Source: Paenibacillus oryzisoli
GTDB lineage: Bacteria; Bacillota; Bacilli; Paenibacillales; NBRC-103111
DNA length: 64,000 bases
NCBI RefSeq assembly: GCF_001653565.1
Contig: NZ_LYPB01000054.1
Span: 19,533-83,532, forward strand
Reading direction: 5' to 3'
Shown here: piece after piece, positions 46,930-55,144 of the stretch
How positions within the stretch are numbered: the first letter of the stretch is position 1
Layout: every line of letters starts with the position of its first letter
Notes under the pieces: model-generated
Told to the model about the DNA's origin: nothing
Seen by the model: the letters and a program-made list of their open reading frames with translations, nothing else
Databases searched by the model: none
Made by a program: the position numbers and the translations under genes

Positions 46930-47601
46930 ATGAATTACTCGGGACGAATCGTGATAATGTCGGTCGTTATAGTCACTATTGTAGCTTTAAGATCTTATGG
47001 TACGATATATTATAATTTCCCAACTCTTCAGTTTCCAGTCATTGGCATCTTCTTTTTATTGGCAAGCTGGGTGTTAGGCACGCAGTATGATCGTTTGAAA
47101 TTCCTTTCGGAGAAAGATAACCTCACAACATTGTATAACAGAAGATTCATTCTCGAAGCTTTTCCTAAACTTATTACCTCGGTGGAGCGCAGACAAGGGC
47201 AGTTGATTTTGTATTTCATTGATGTGGATGATTTTAAATTAATTAACGACTCCCGCGGGCACAAGATGGGTGATCAAGTACTGCAGCGCATCGCGAATGT
47301 TTTACTACTTAATTTGCATAAAAAGGATTTAGCCGCACGGTGGGCAGGGGATGAATTTCTGATCCTATCGACATCGACGGATGCATCTAAGAAAGAAATA
47401 TTAATTAGCCATATTCAGAACGAACTTAAGCAAGCATCAAGAGATTTCAATTTGAACATATCCGTATCCATCGGAACGGCTGTATATCCTGACGAGGCAC
47501 GAACACTGGATGATTTGTTGTATGTAGCGGATCTTGATATGTATTCGTTGAAGTCAGATAGAAGGAACACGCGCGATGAAGTTGTTGCTGCGAGAGCATG
47601 A
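46930..47601 (+). CDS. Short membrane GGDEF protein
   Basis: 223 residues: two membrane helices at the N-terminus (about 5-22 and 32-50), then a GGDEF domain with NLTTLYNRR, DVDDFKLINDSRGHK and active-site RWAGDEF. Alanine replaces the first glycine of GGDEF, a variant found in some active cyclases, so activity is uncertain. The Shine-Dalgarno GGTGAT precedes ATG 46930 by 6 nt; ATG 46909 has none. The sensor part is minimal. It is transcribed away from the other GGDEF gene with about 220 bp between the two. Confidence 0.85.
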   Translation: MNYSGRIVIMSVVIVTIVALRSYGTIYYNFPTLQFPVIGIFFLLASWVLGTQYDRLKFLSEKDNLTTLYNRRFILEAFPKLITSVERRQGQLILYFIDVDDFKLINDSRGHKMGDQVLQRIANVLLLNLHKKDLAARWAGDEFLILSTSTDASKKEILISHIQNELKQASRDFNLNISVSIGTAVYPDEARTLDDLLYVADLDMYSLKSDRRNTRDEVVAARA

Positions 47602-47602
47602 A

Positions 47603-47633
47603 AGAAGAAGCACCCGCAAGGGTGCTTCTTCTT
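47603..47633. terminator. Bidirectional terminator between GGDEF and DsbA/FrnE genes
   Basis: 13-bp stem (47603-47615 / 47620-47632) containing AAGCACCC/GGGTGCTT with loop GCAA; T-rich on both strands. Confidence 0.85.
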
Positions 47634-47654
47634 GTGAATCGGTACAAACACGCT

Positions 47655-48365
47655 TTACGGTTTGTTTGGAACAGCACAGGTACCATCCACGCAAGCTTCG
47701 TCGCTGGCTGCTTCTGTGGCCACACGCGTTGGCGCAGCATCCCAGAGCTGCTGCAGGGCATTCAAGAAAACGCCGCTTGCTTGCGCCCCGGAGATCGCGT
47801 GTTTGCCGTTGATCACATAATACGGCACGCCGCGGATTCCCATGCGGCTGCCGTTCTCTTCTTCGTTGCGCACCGACTGGGCGAACTGGTCACTTGCGAG
47901 AACGGATAACGCTTCGTTCCGATCGATTCCCACGGCCGCAGCAATGTCCGCAAGGATATTGTGGTCACTGAGGTTACGCGATTCAGTGAAATAGGCGCGG
48001 AACAGCAGCTCGGAGATAGCGGCACCCTGGCCATATTGCTCAGCGAATAGTCGCAACCGATGAGCATCGAATGTGTTTGTCAGCACGAGACTATCGAACT
48101 GAAAGTCAAGCCCATCTGCCGCAGCTTGCTGACGCATCTGCTCATTCATGGCGATCGCTTCCTGGCGGCTCATGCCGTAACGGGAAGAGAGCATGTCATA
48201 GACGTCATGCGGGACGCTTGTGGGTGCATGACGGTCTAGCTCGAAGCTGCGATAGATCACTTCAACCTGATCGCGGTGTGCAAAGCCCGCTAGAGCTTGC
48301 TCAAAGCGGCGTTTGCCAATGTAACAGAACGGACAAGCGAAGTCCGACCAAATTTCAACTTGCAT
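47655..48365 (-). CDS. DsbA/FrnE-family oxidoreductase
   Basis: 236-residue thioredoxin-fold protein of the cytoplasmic FrnE/DsbA-like group. The active-site CPFC lies near the N-terminus (EIWSDFACPFCYIGK), with the helical insert and the cis-Pro loop GIRGVPYYVINGK. It ends in an extra Cys pair (ACVDGTCAVP). ATG 48365 follows GAGGTG by 6 nt. It lies 30 bp after the SDR gene with no terminator between, so both are one operon, probably for thiol or quinone stress. Confidence 0.9.
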   Translation of the reverse strand: MQVEIWSDFACPFCYIGKRRFEQALAGFAHRDQVEVIYRSFELDRHAPTSVPHDVYDMLSSRYGMSRQEAIAMNEQMRQQAAADGLDFQFDSLVLTNTFDAHRLRLFAEQYGQGAAISELLFRAYFTESRNLSDHNILADIAAAVGIDRNEALSVLASDQFAQSVRNEEENGSRMGIRGVPYYVINGKHAISGAQASGVFLNALQQLWDAAPTRVATEAASDEACVDGTCAVPNKP

Positions 48366-48395
48366 AAGGCTCACCTCAATGTTGGATATAATAGA

Positions 48396-49268
48396 TTATT
48401 TATTGAATAATAGCGCAATACTTTCATGAATGGAAGTCGGTTTCTTCCCAATGAGCTTCTCCAGGTCCGGGGACGTATGTCCTTCTGTACCAGCAGCCAT
48501 TTTCCTGTCAATGGCAACTAGGAATTGAGCGAGACCTTCAGGCAGTCCAGCCTGAACCATACCTTGGAGGGAGTCAGCATCGGAGACGGTTTGGTGAGTT
48601 ACTTTTTTGCCGGATACGTGAGTTAAAATGTCTGCTAAATCCGTGAAGCTCCATGACTCGGAGGACGCTAATTCGTAAACTTGTCCTTGATGACCATCTT
48701 CGGCAAGAACAGTGGCAGTAGCTAACGCCAAGTCATCACGTGTGACTGTATTAATTTTCCCGGTACCTGCGGAATTTATGATGCTGCCATGATCGATGTA
48801 AGCTTGCAAGCTAGGATTAACATAAAGCTCCTGATACCACGTATTGCGCAGGATCGTAGTTGGAATGCCTGATGCCTTCAGCGCGAATTCGGTTGCTAGA
48901 TGTACGTTGGCTAGCGGGGCGAAAGCATCTACATCAGCAAAGGCGAAGCTCGTGTAGATAATATGGGGGACGCCTGCTTTCTTAGCGGCTTCAATCGCAC
49001 TAACATGTTTGCGAACGCGACTGATCGATTCGTCTTGTGGGGAAGAAATCAGCAGAAGCTTGGACGCATCCGTGTAAGCTTGTTCCAATGAAGCGGGAAC
49101 ATCCCAATCGCCATATCGAACTTCGATGCCCAAATCTGCAAATTCAGCGGCCTTCTCGACATTGCGAACACTAACGGCGATCTCGCTTGCTGGAACTTTG
49201 TTGAGTAAGTGCTGAACGACCAATTTTCCTAATTCTCCTGTTGCGGCGGTGACGATGATTTTTGACAT
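48396..49268 (-). CDS. NAD(P)-binding SDR protein, quinone-oxidoreductase-2/NmrA-like
   Basis: 290-residue atypical short-chain dehydrogenase of the QOR2/YtfG type. The dinucleotide motif TAATGELGK is at residues 8-16, followed by YTSFAFAD and the substrate loop ILRNTWYQELY. In E. coli this type reduces quinones with NADPH. ATG 49268 is 8 nt after AGGAGG. It is divergent from an HxlR regulator, the arrangement known for redox-sensing QorR/YodB-type systems. Confidence 0.9.
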   Translation of the reverse strand: MSKIIVTAATGELGKLVVQHLLNKVPASEIAVSVRNVEKAAEFADLGIEVRYGDWDVPASLEQAYTDASKLLLISSPQDESISRVRKHVSAIEAAKKAGVPHIIYTSFAFADVDAFAPLANVHLATEFALKASGIPTTILRNTWYQELYVNPSLQAYIDHGSIINSAGTGKINTVTRDDLALATATVLAEDGHQGQVYELASSESWSFTDLADILTHVSGKKVTHQTVSDADSLQGMVQAGLPEGLAQFLVAIDRKMAAGTEGHTSPDLEKLIGKKPTSIHESIALLFNK

Positions 49269-49415
49269 CAAGATGTCCTCCTATTTATAAAAGAATGTAT
49301 TTGGATATTTCGCTATAGTCCTATATTATGATAGTATCTCGAAAAATGTAAGTAGTCATTATTATATAACCTAGTCATAAAAATAGAACCATTAAGGAAG
49401 GAAAGGGATTGCCGT

Positions 49416-49775
49416 ATGTCTCGGACAACATTTCAGGGGGAAATTCCAGAGGAACAAATCGAAGTCTGCCCTGTTACGGATACCCAAAATGTCATTGCAG
49501 GGAAGTGGAAAATCCTTATTCTGTGGCATTTAAGGGAAACGAGGAGATTCGGTGAGCTGCAGCGATTGGTGCCAGGCGTATCTAAGGGCATACTGACGTC
49601 GCAATTGAGAGAGTTAGAGAAGGATGATATGGTTCATCGGAAAGTCTATCAGGAAGTTCCGCCCAAGGTGGAATACTCACTGACGGAAGCAGGACGAAGC
49701 TTCATACCGATTCTCGAGAGTATGGGGGAGTGGGGGAAGAGGTACGGGACAATGAGTAAAAAACGTAGTGAGTAA
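49416..49775 (+). CDS. HxlR-family transcriptional regulator
   Basis: 119-residue winged-helix protein. Cys18 in EVCPVTDTQ is placed as the redox-active N-terminal cysteine of YodB/QorR-type regulators. The HTH ([20 protein letters not shown]) and wing ([20 protein letters not shown]) are typical. It is divergent from the SDR-FrnE operon, which is its likely target. A directly repeated TAGTCAT is seen in the shared intergenic region. Confidence 0.92.
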   Translation: MSRTTFQGEIPEEQIEVCPVTDTQNVIAGKWKILILWHLRETRRFGELQRLVPGVSKGILTSQLRELEKDDMVHRKVYQEVPPKVEYSLTEAGRSFIPILESMGEWGKRYGTMSKKRSE

Positions 49776-49826
49776 AAGCCGCGGAAACGAAGGTACTTAG
49801 TTTTGATAAGAAGGCTGTGACTGACG

Positions 49827-51215
49827 ATGAAGGTGAAAAATAGCGAGAATAGCAAAGTAAGCTTGGCTGATCAGTTGTCTAAGCTTAATAAAGAGGAATT
49901 GGTTACGTTGCTTGTCCACTTTTCAGAGGAAATTAAGGAAGTCGAGCAATTACTTACGCTTAAATTTCAAGACGCTAGCAGCAGTGAAGCATTGGCATCC
50001 TATAAAAAAATGATCCGATCCCATATCAAACAAAACGCCGACCGACGTGGTTTTGTAGACTATCGTAGCGTGTCAAAGGCAGTTGTTGGCGCAGAAATGG
50101 TCATGGCTAAAGCCGAAGACGTATTGGAAAGAGGGCTGCATTTGCCCGCCGTTCAAATCAACTTTTGCGTTCTGCATGAGATGGGAGATCTACTTCAATC
50201 CAGTGATGATTCGGATGGCATCGTAGGCGATATGATTAAGCAGTGTCTACAATTCTTTGATGGAGTAAACAGTGATCTCGAAAACATGAGTAGCAGGGAT
50301 AGAGCAGACATTTTTCAGCTGCTTTTGAAGGAGTCAACACATCGCAACCTCGAGGGGTGGAGCGAGTGGCAATTGTCACTCATGGAAAGTGCCCTGTGTC
50401 TCATCACGAACGATAAAGAGAGAGCACAGTGGGAGCAGCAACTAGCTAGATTAGTTAATGCTACAAATAGCTCGTATATTGCTGAGCAAGTGGTTTTACT
50501 CCAGTATCAGGTGATTGAGAAGTTGGATAGTCCTGAAGAGGCAGCGACTTTCTTGCATGCTAACCTCAATTTCTCCGATTTCCGCAAAATGGCCATAGAT
50601 GATGCTATGCAACAACAACAATGGGATAAAGCGCTGAAGCTAGTTGAGGAAGGCGAACGTAAGGATGCAGGCGGTCTTGTTGATAGATGGAAGAAGATTC
50701 GATTCGACATTTACAAAGCAACGCAGCAGCTGGATAAACAAATCGTGCTTGCAAGGGAATTCGTATCACAAGGCGAATATGCCTTCTATGTCATCTTACA
50801 AGAGTTGTCTGACAAGGATGAATGGCAGGTTGAAAGAGAACGAATTTTGAACGAACTTGAGCATAGTCGAGGTTGGCAAACCGAATCCTTATATCGACGT
50901 TTGCTTACGCAAGAGAAGGAGACGGAGAGACTGCTTCATTATGTTCAAAAGTATAACATCTATATCACGGAATATTATCCATATCTAGTTGATGAGTATG
51001 GGGAAGAAGTCCATGATTTGTTTGTGAGATATATTTTGAGGGAGTCGGCTGATTCGACGAATCGAAATCAGTATCGGAAGGTGTGTCAACTCGTCCGTCA
51101 CATGATCAAGGCCGTTGGTGGCGATCGTGCGGAGAAGGTAGTCGGGCAGTTACGGTTAGCGTATCCCAAGAGAGTTGCCTTTATCGATGAGTTGGATAAA
51201 ATCAAGTTCAATTAG
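49827..51215 (+). CDS. Large helical hypothetical protein
   Basis: 462-residue soluble protein, almost entirely alpha-helical, with helical-repeat character (QLSLMESALCLITNDKERAQW, KALKLVEEGERKDAGG). It may be a scaffold related to helical-repeat proteins associated with SWIM zinc-finger genes, but I do not recognise it firmly. No membrane segment or catalytic motif is visible. It follows hxlR by about 50 bp and ends in a strong terminator. Confidence 0.75.
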   Translation: MKVKNSENSKVSLADQLSKLNKEELVTLLVHFSEEIKEVEQLLTLKFQDASSSEALASYKKMIRSHIKQNADRRGFVDYRSVSKAVVGAEMVMAKAEDVLERGLHLPAVQINFCVLHEMGDLLQSSDDSDGIVGDMIKQCLQFFDGVNSDLENMSSRDRADIFQLLLKESTHRNLEGWSEWQLSLMESALCLITNDKERAQWEQQLARLVNATNSSYIAEQVVLLQYQVIEKLDSPEEAATFLHANLNFSDFRKMAIDDAMQQQQWDKALKLVEEGERKDAGGLVDRWKKIRFDIYKATQQLDKQIVLAREFVSQGEYAFYVILQELSDKDEWQVERERILNELEHSRGWQTESLYRRLLTQEKETERLLHYVQKYNIYITEYYPYLVDEYGEEVHDLFVRYILRESADSTNRNQYRKVCQLVRHMIKAVGGDRAEKVVGQLRLAYPKRVAFIDELDKIKFN

Positions 51216-51218
51216 CAG

Positions 51219-51247
51219 AACCCCCGACGGAGAGTCGGGGGTTTATA
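51219..51247 (+). terminator. Terminator of the helical protein gene
   Basis: Perfect 10-bp stem AACCCCCGAC / GTCGGGGGTT followed by T-rich sequence. Confidence 0.9.
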
Positions 51248-51289
51248 TAGGCTTACTAATTAAGTTAATGTTTATGTAGGTAAAGTCTC

Positions 51290-51502
51290 TTACTGTGGAT
51301 TTGCGATAATCTTCCCGTTCTGCCATTCGAATTCATACTCGAATTGTTCTGTGGAGTCATAAAGGGCTGGTGAGTATGGACCAATCATGTGTTTGTCTGT
51401 GCGAAGATCTGTGATCGTCTCTGTTGGACTATCTTTGGCAGCAACACCTAGAACCGATAGGGACAATATGCAGAACAATACGAAACCTATTTTGGTTGTC
51501 AT
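51290..51502 (-). CDS. Small secreted hypothetical protein
   Basis: 70 residues: a signal peptide (MTTKIGFVLFCILSLSVLGV, cleavage likely after VAA) and a short hydrophilic mature part of about 47 residues. A GGAGG lies 11 nt upstream of ATG 51502, which is a little distant. No family recognised. The signal peptide makes it more than a chance frame, but the evidence is limited. Confidence 0.55.
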   Translation of the reverse strand: MTTKIGFVLFCILSLSVLGVAAKDSPTETITDLRTDKHMIGPYSPALYDSTEQFEYEFEWQNGKIIANPQ

Positions 51503-51896
51503 AGTAGGAGGCCTCCGTCACACTAAGATATCTTTATCATACGTTGTATATGTCATTGCAGTATTAGCTGAACGTAAAGAAATTGTATGTACTACTATTC
51601 TTACCCAACCCTATGGAAATGAAACAGGTGAGCGGTGTTCCCCATGGGGGATAAACGCGGTTGTCCGATGGTGGGAATAGCGTCATGGCAGATTGTTAGT
51701 AAGGAATGTCATGTGAAACTTGTCTCAATTTAATAAAATGGAAGCGTTTTCTTGTATTTTAAAACATGCTATATTTTATTTTGACCTCTGTTCAAACTCT
51801 TATAGTAAGAAATCATAGATTCATATATAATTTAGGAGAAAAATGTCGAAATCTTAGATATAATCTACGTTTTACATATTGGGGGAGCAGGTTGGC
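51503..51896. other. Intergenic region with no gene seen
   Basis: AT-rich; only a TATAAT at 51859-51864 stands out as possible -10 for the DUF2334 gene, without a convincing -35. A plus-strand open frame across 51387-51680 is overlapping noise. Confidence 0.5.
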
Positions 51897-53810
51897 GTGA
51901 AACGTAAATTATGGCAGCAAATCGGAATAGGGATTGTCGGTGGGATTCTCGCAGCCATTGGGCTTGCCGTGTATATCCCTAAGAATACAGAGATGAACGA
52001 TGCTCCGAATGCGGGGAAACGTCATGTCATGATCCGACTGGAGGATGTCGGGCTTGGTGGTGACTATAACACGCTTGAAGGACTAGGGAAGTTGCGGGCG
52101 GTGATGACTTACATCGAGACTGAGCATGTGCCTTTTCATGTTGCTGTGATTCCAAGAAGGATGAGCTTGCAAGATGACGGTGTATGGAAGGAAAAGGGGA
52201 TCGACGATCCGAATCCAGATGAAGTAGTAAGCGCCTTCATTAAGCTTCTCCAACAAGCGGAGCATCAAGGCGGCGTATTAGGCATGCATGGGTATCGTCA
52301 CCAGTATGGCGAGACGTTTCGCTCAGATGGCGAGCAAAATTCAGGCATTGGCTCCGAATTTAACATTAAAGATGCACCCGAAACGCAAGAACTCTCCTAC
52401 GCGGCAGAACGGATGAAAGAGAGTTTGGCCGCCTTTGCTGGAGCCGATTTACATCCTGCGTTCTGGGAGTCTCCCCACTATAAAGATACCCAGGAGCAAC
52501 AGGCTGTGTTCCGCTCTTTCGTTGGCCTCATGTATCAACCTGATCTCTACGCCAAGAATGCTCGTGATGATATGAACACCTATGATACGATTAATTCTTA
52601 CGGACAAGATAGTTTGGGCTCTGTCTATATTCCGGCACCCTATCGCTATATAAGCGATGCCAAATCGGTTGAGCAGATGTTGGAGAAGGCAGCGAAGGAT
52701 GATGGACTTGCCTCCTTCTACTTCCATCCCTTCTTGGAATTCTCACACCTGGAACCTGTTATGGCAGCAGACGGAAATCCAGAGGTGAAGGATGGACTGC
52801 CTGTCTATCAATATAAAGAAGGAGATACAGGATCCTACTTGCATACATTGATTGCTGGGTTCAAAAAGCTGGACTATCGCTGGATGTCCCTGCATGATAT
52901 CGTCCCGTTTACCCCAGCGCATCGTGTGTTGCTGCCACCTAGAACGAAGCTGCAAAATGTGATGCTTGGCGACGTGACAGGCCGTGGGCATGATGATGTT
53001 GTTGTGCGCCAGATGCATCGCATTCTGGTTATTCCGGGGAATTATGAGATGCCGAGGAATCGGCAGCAGGAAGCTTCACAAGTATGGTTAAGAGAAACGT
53101 TCACACCTAATGAGTCACTCCTGCTTGTCGATGTGAATGGCGATGGCAAGCAAGATTTGCTTGCCTATAATACAGAAACAGGGAATGTGCGGGTCGGCAT
53201 AGCAGACAAGCGACAGTTCCTCCCAGTTCGCGCAATCGGTGCTCTACCGCTTGGACTCTCCTCTGTTCGCGCGCTCCGCTCTAGTCAGGGCATGGGCTTG
53301 ATTGCCAGAGGAGATAAGGGGCTCGTGCAAGTTAACTTGCAGAATCAGCCTTTGACCTATACAGAGTTAACTGCGAAGGTGCCCGAGGATGCCGAGATTT
53401 TCGCGGCACAGATGAAGGATACTGATGATGATATCCTGTGTGTCTCCCGTAAAGACAGACGTGTATCCATTATGTATCATCAAGGGCAAGGAATGTTCGC
53501 TGATCCCGAGACGGCAGGCGGTGTTTCCTTTGGGAGTAGCGACCAACTGCTTGTCGGCGATACGAATGGTGACGGGCGAAGCGATCTGATTGCCTACACC
53601 GCCGAGACGGGCATCTGGCGCGTATTCCAGAACGAGGGGGATAACCATTTCCAGCCACTGGATAACGAGTTTGGCCCTTGGGCACAAGGCAAGGAGAGAC
53701 GGTCTATTCTTGCTGATTTCGACGGTAATCGAAAGATGGATATTGGTTCCTATGATGAAACGGAGCATGTGCTGGATTTGGCGCTTTCGTTTCGAAGCGG
53801 ATCACCGTAG
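51897..53810 (+). CDS. DUF2334 polysaccharide-deacetylase-like protein with FG-GAP/VCBS repeats
   Basis: 637 residues. A single N-terminal membrane anchor (about 4-25) precedes a DUF2334 domain of the NodB-like deacetylase superfamily (about 42-340) with MIRLEDVG, HGYRHQYGE and a late FYFHPFLEF, the expected metal ligands. The second part (about 350-630) has several integrin-like calcium repeats (DVNGDGKQDLLAYN, DTNGDGRSDLIAY, DFDGNRKMDIG). GTG 51897 has GGGGGAG 9 nt upstream; an in-frame TTG at 51879 lies before that site. Likely acts on a cell-surface glycan; substrate unknown. Confidence 0.85.
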   Translation: MKRKLWQQIGIGIVGGILAAIGLAVYIPKNTEMNDAPNAGKRHVMIRLEDVGLGGDYNTLEGLGKLRAVMTYIETEHVPFHVAVIPRRMSLQDDGVWKEKGIDDPNPDEVVSAFIKLLQQAEHQGGVLGMHGYRHQYGETFRSDGEQNSGIGSEFNIKDAPETQELSYAAERMKESLAAFAGADLHPAFWESPHYKDTQEQQAVFRSFVGLMYQPDLYAKNARDDMNTYDTINSYGQDSLGSVYIPAPYRYISDAKSVEQMLEKAAKDDGLASFYFHPFLEFSHLEPVMAADGNPEVKDGLPVYQYKEGDTGSYLHTLIAGFKKLDYRWMSLHDIVPFTPAHRVLLPPRTKLQNVMLGDVTGRGHDDVVVRQMHRILVIPGNYEMPRNRQQEASQVWLRETFTPNESLLLVDVNGDGKQDLLAYNTETGNVRVGIADKRQFLPVRAIGALPLGLSSVRALRSSQGMGLIARGDKGLVQVNLQNQPLTYTELTAKVPEDAEIFAAQMKDTDDDILCVSRKDRRVSIMYHQGQGMFADPETAGGVSFGSSDQLLVGDTNGDGRSDLIAYTAETGIWRVFQNEGDNHFQPLDNEFGPWAQGKERRSILADFDGNRKMDIGSYDETEHVLDLALSFRSGSP

Positions 53811-53820
53811 GTAGAAGGAG

Positions 53821-53847
53821 AAAGCACCCGGAGGGGTGCTTTTTTCT
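53821..53847 (+). terminator. Terminator of the DUF2334 gene
   Basis: AAAGCACCC / GGGTGCTTT (53821-53829 / 53834-53842), then a T run. Confidence 0.9.
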
Positions 53848-53910
53848 ATCTACCACTACATTATGCTATGGAATGACAATGTTCGGGGATACCTTGGGCC
53901 TGTGGCAACT

Positions 53911-54094
53911 AAATGGATTTTATACAGTTATATTGCGGGATTTTCCGAACTAATGCTCATTAATGGAAAAATTACTGTTAATTTTATACAGATAAGCTAA
54001 TTTCAATGTAAAAGGTGATTTTAACTACATATTTTCCATCTAAATCGAGTTTTAAAGGAAATTCAGCTTAAATAACTGTATATTTTCCACCTAA
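53911..54094. repeat. Dispersed intergenic repeat, copy B
   Basis: Best-preserved copy. The left arm TGGATTTTATACAGTTAT is the near-perfect reverse complement of the right arm ATAACTGTATATTTTCCA. The inner arms AATGGAAAA-TTACTGTTAA and TTAACTACATATTTTCCAT are also inverted. So the element is a nested palindrome of about 185 bp without coding capacity, like a MITE or a structured RNA. In 54095-54304 nothing further is recognised. Confidence 0.75.
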
Positions 54095-54305
54095 TGCGAA
54101 ATACGTATTCTTAACCTGTCCCTCCCCATCTACCATCGACACCCACGGTCTGAATTCCCCCTAGACACTATGATACGTTTCCCCAAGACGGCTTAGCCGT
54201 TTACTTATAAGTTTCCGATTCACAGAAGGACGAATTTGTGTTCTAAACCGCGGTCGCGTATCCTCGAAGGACTTCGACTGGAGTTGTTTCCATAGTTACA
54301 TGCTT

Positions 54306-54338
54306 TGACATCTTCCTGACATCTTCTTCATGTAAAAT
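54306..54338 (+). promoter_or_regulatory. Direct repeat and -10 of the two-component operon
   Basis: TGACATCTTCC (54306-54316) and TGACATCTTCT (54317-54327) are tandem 11-mers. TAAAAT (54333-54338) follows after 5 bp. No normal -35 is present, as in activator-dependent promoters of OmpR regulators. The same geometry recurs at 56712-56744. Confidence 0.65.
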
Positions 54339-54457
54339 ACGCCTACGAGACAGGCTCAGTCGCGACATCCTTCGACATATAACGAGGAATACGCCTACTT
54401 CGCGTGGAAGTAAGGAGTAGCTGAAAGCTTGATTTTGGCCAATGAGGAGAGAAACTC

Positions 54458-55144
54458 TTGAAAAAAGTGTTAGTTGTTGAAGATGAAATGGCGATCGCCC
54501 GAGTGATAGCGGCCTACCTGCAAAAGGAGCATTATGAAGTCGTGACGGTGCATGATGGAGCAGAGGCTGTCCACGTATTCGATAGGGAACAACCCAACCT
54601 TGTACTGCTTGATATCAATTTGCCAGGGATGGATGGCTGGGAGATTCTTACTTATATTCGCCAAAAAAGCGCGTGCCCCGTAATCATGCTGACGGCACTG
54701 TCCGAAACAGAGCAGAAGCTCTCAGGGCTGAATCAGGGCGCGGATGATTACATAACGAAACCTTTCGTGGCAGCGGAAGTTGTTGCGCGTGTTAACGCGG
54801 TGTTGCGCCGTTTCTCCAATGTGATGGAAAGAAAGCATGTTCGGCACTACGGCTCGCTGAAAATAGATTTCCAGTCCCATGAAGTGTTTTTGAACGGAGC
54901 GAAGGTGCTGCTTACACCGAGAGATTTATCTGTCCTCCTGCTATTGGCGGAGAATCCGAATCAAGTTTTTACACGCGAGCATCTGCTCGATAGTGTCTGG
55001 GGCATGGATTATGACGGGAGCGACAGAGCGGTGGATTTGGTTGTCAAAAGGGTGAGAAAAGCGCTCGAAAACTGGCCGCCTAACGAGGGCGAAATCAGAA
55101 CGATGCATCGATTGGGGTATCAGTTCTATGTCAATGAGAAGTAA
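54458..55144 (+). CDS. OmpR-family response regulator
   Basis: 228 residues: receiver domain with VEDE acid pocket, phospho-acceptor Asp52 (LLDINLPG) and Lys in KPF; C-terminal winged helix (about 130-225) with LTPRDLSVLLLLAENPNQVF. The start is TTG 54458, 6 nt after GAGGAGAG. It overlaps the kinase gene start by 17 bp. The direct repeats in its promoter suggest positive autoregulation. The inducing signal is unknown. Confidence 0.94.
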   Translation: MKKVLVVEDEMAIARVIAAYLQKEHYEVVTVHDGAEAVHVFDREQPNLVLLDINLPGMDGWEILTYIRQKSACPVIMLTALSETEQKLSGLNQGADDYITKPFVAAEVVARVNAVLRRFSNVMERKHVRHYGSLKIDFQSHEVFLNGAKVLLTPRDLSVLLLLAENPNQVFTREHLLDSVWGMDYDGSDRAVDLVVKRVRKALENWPPNEGEIRTMHRLGYQFYVNEK

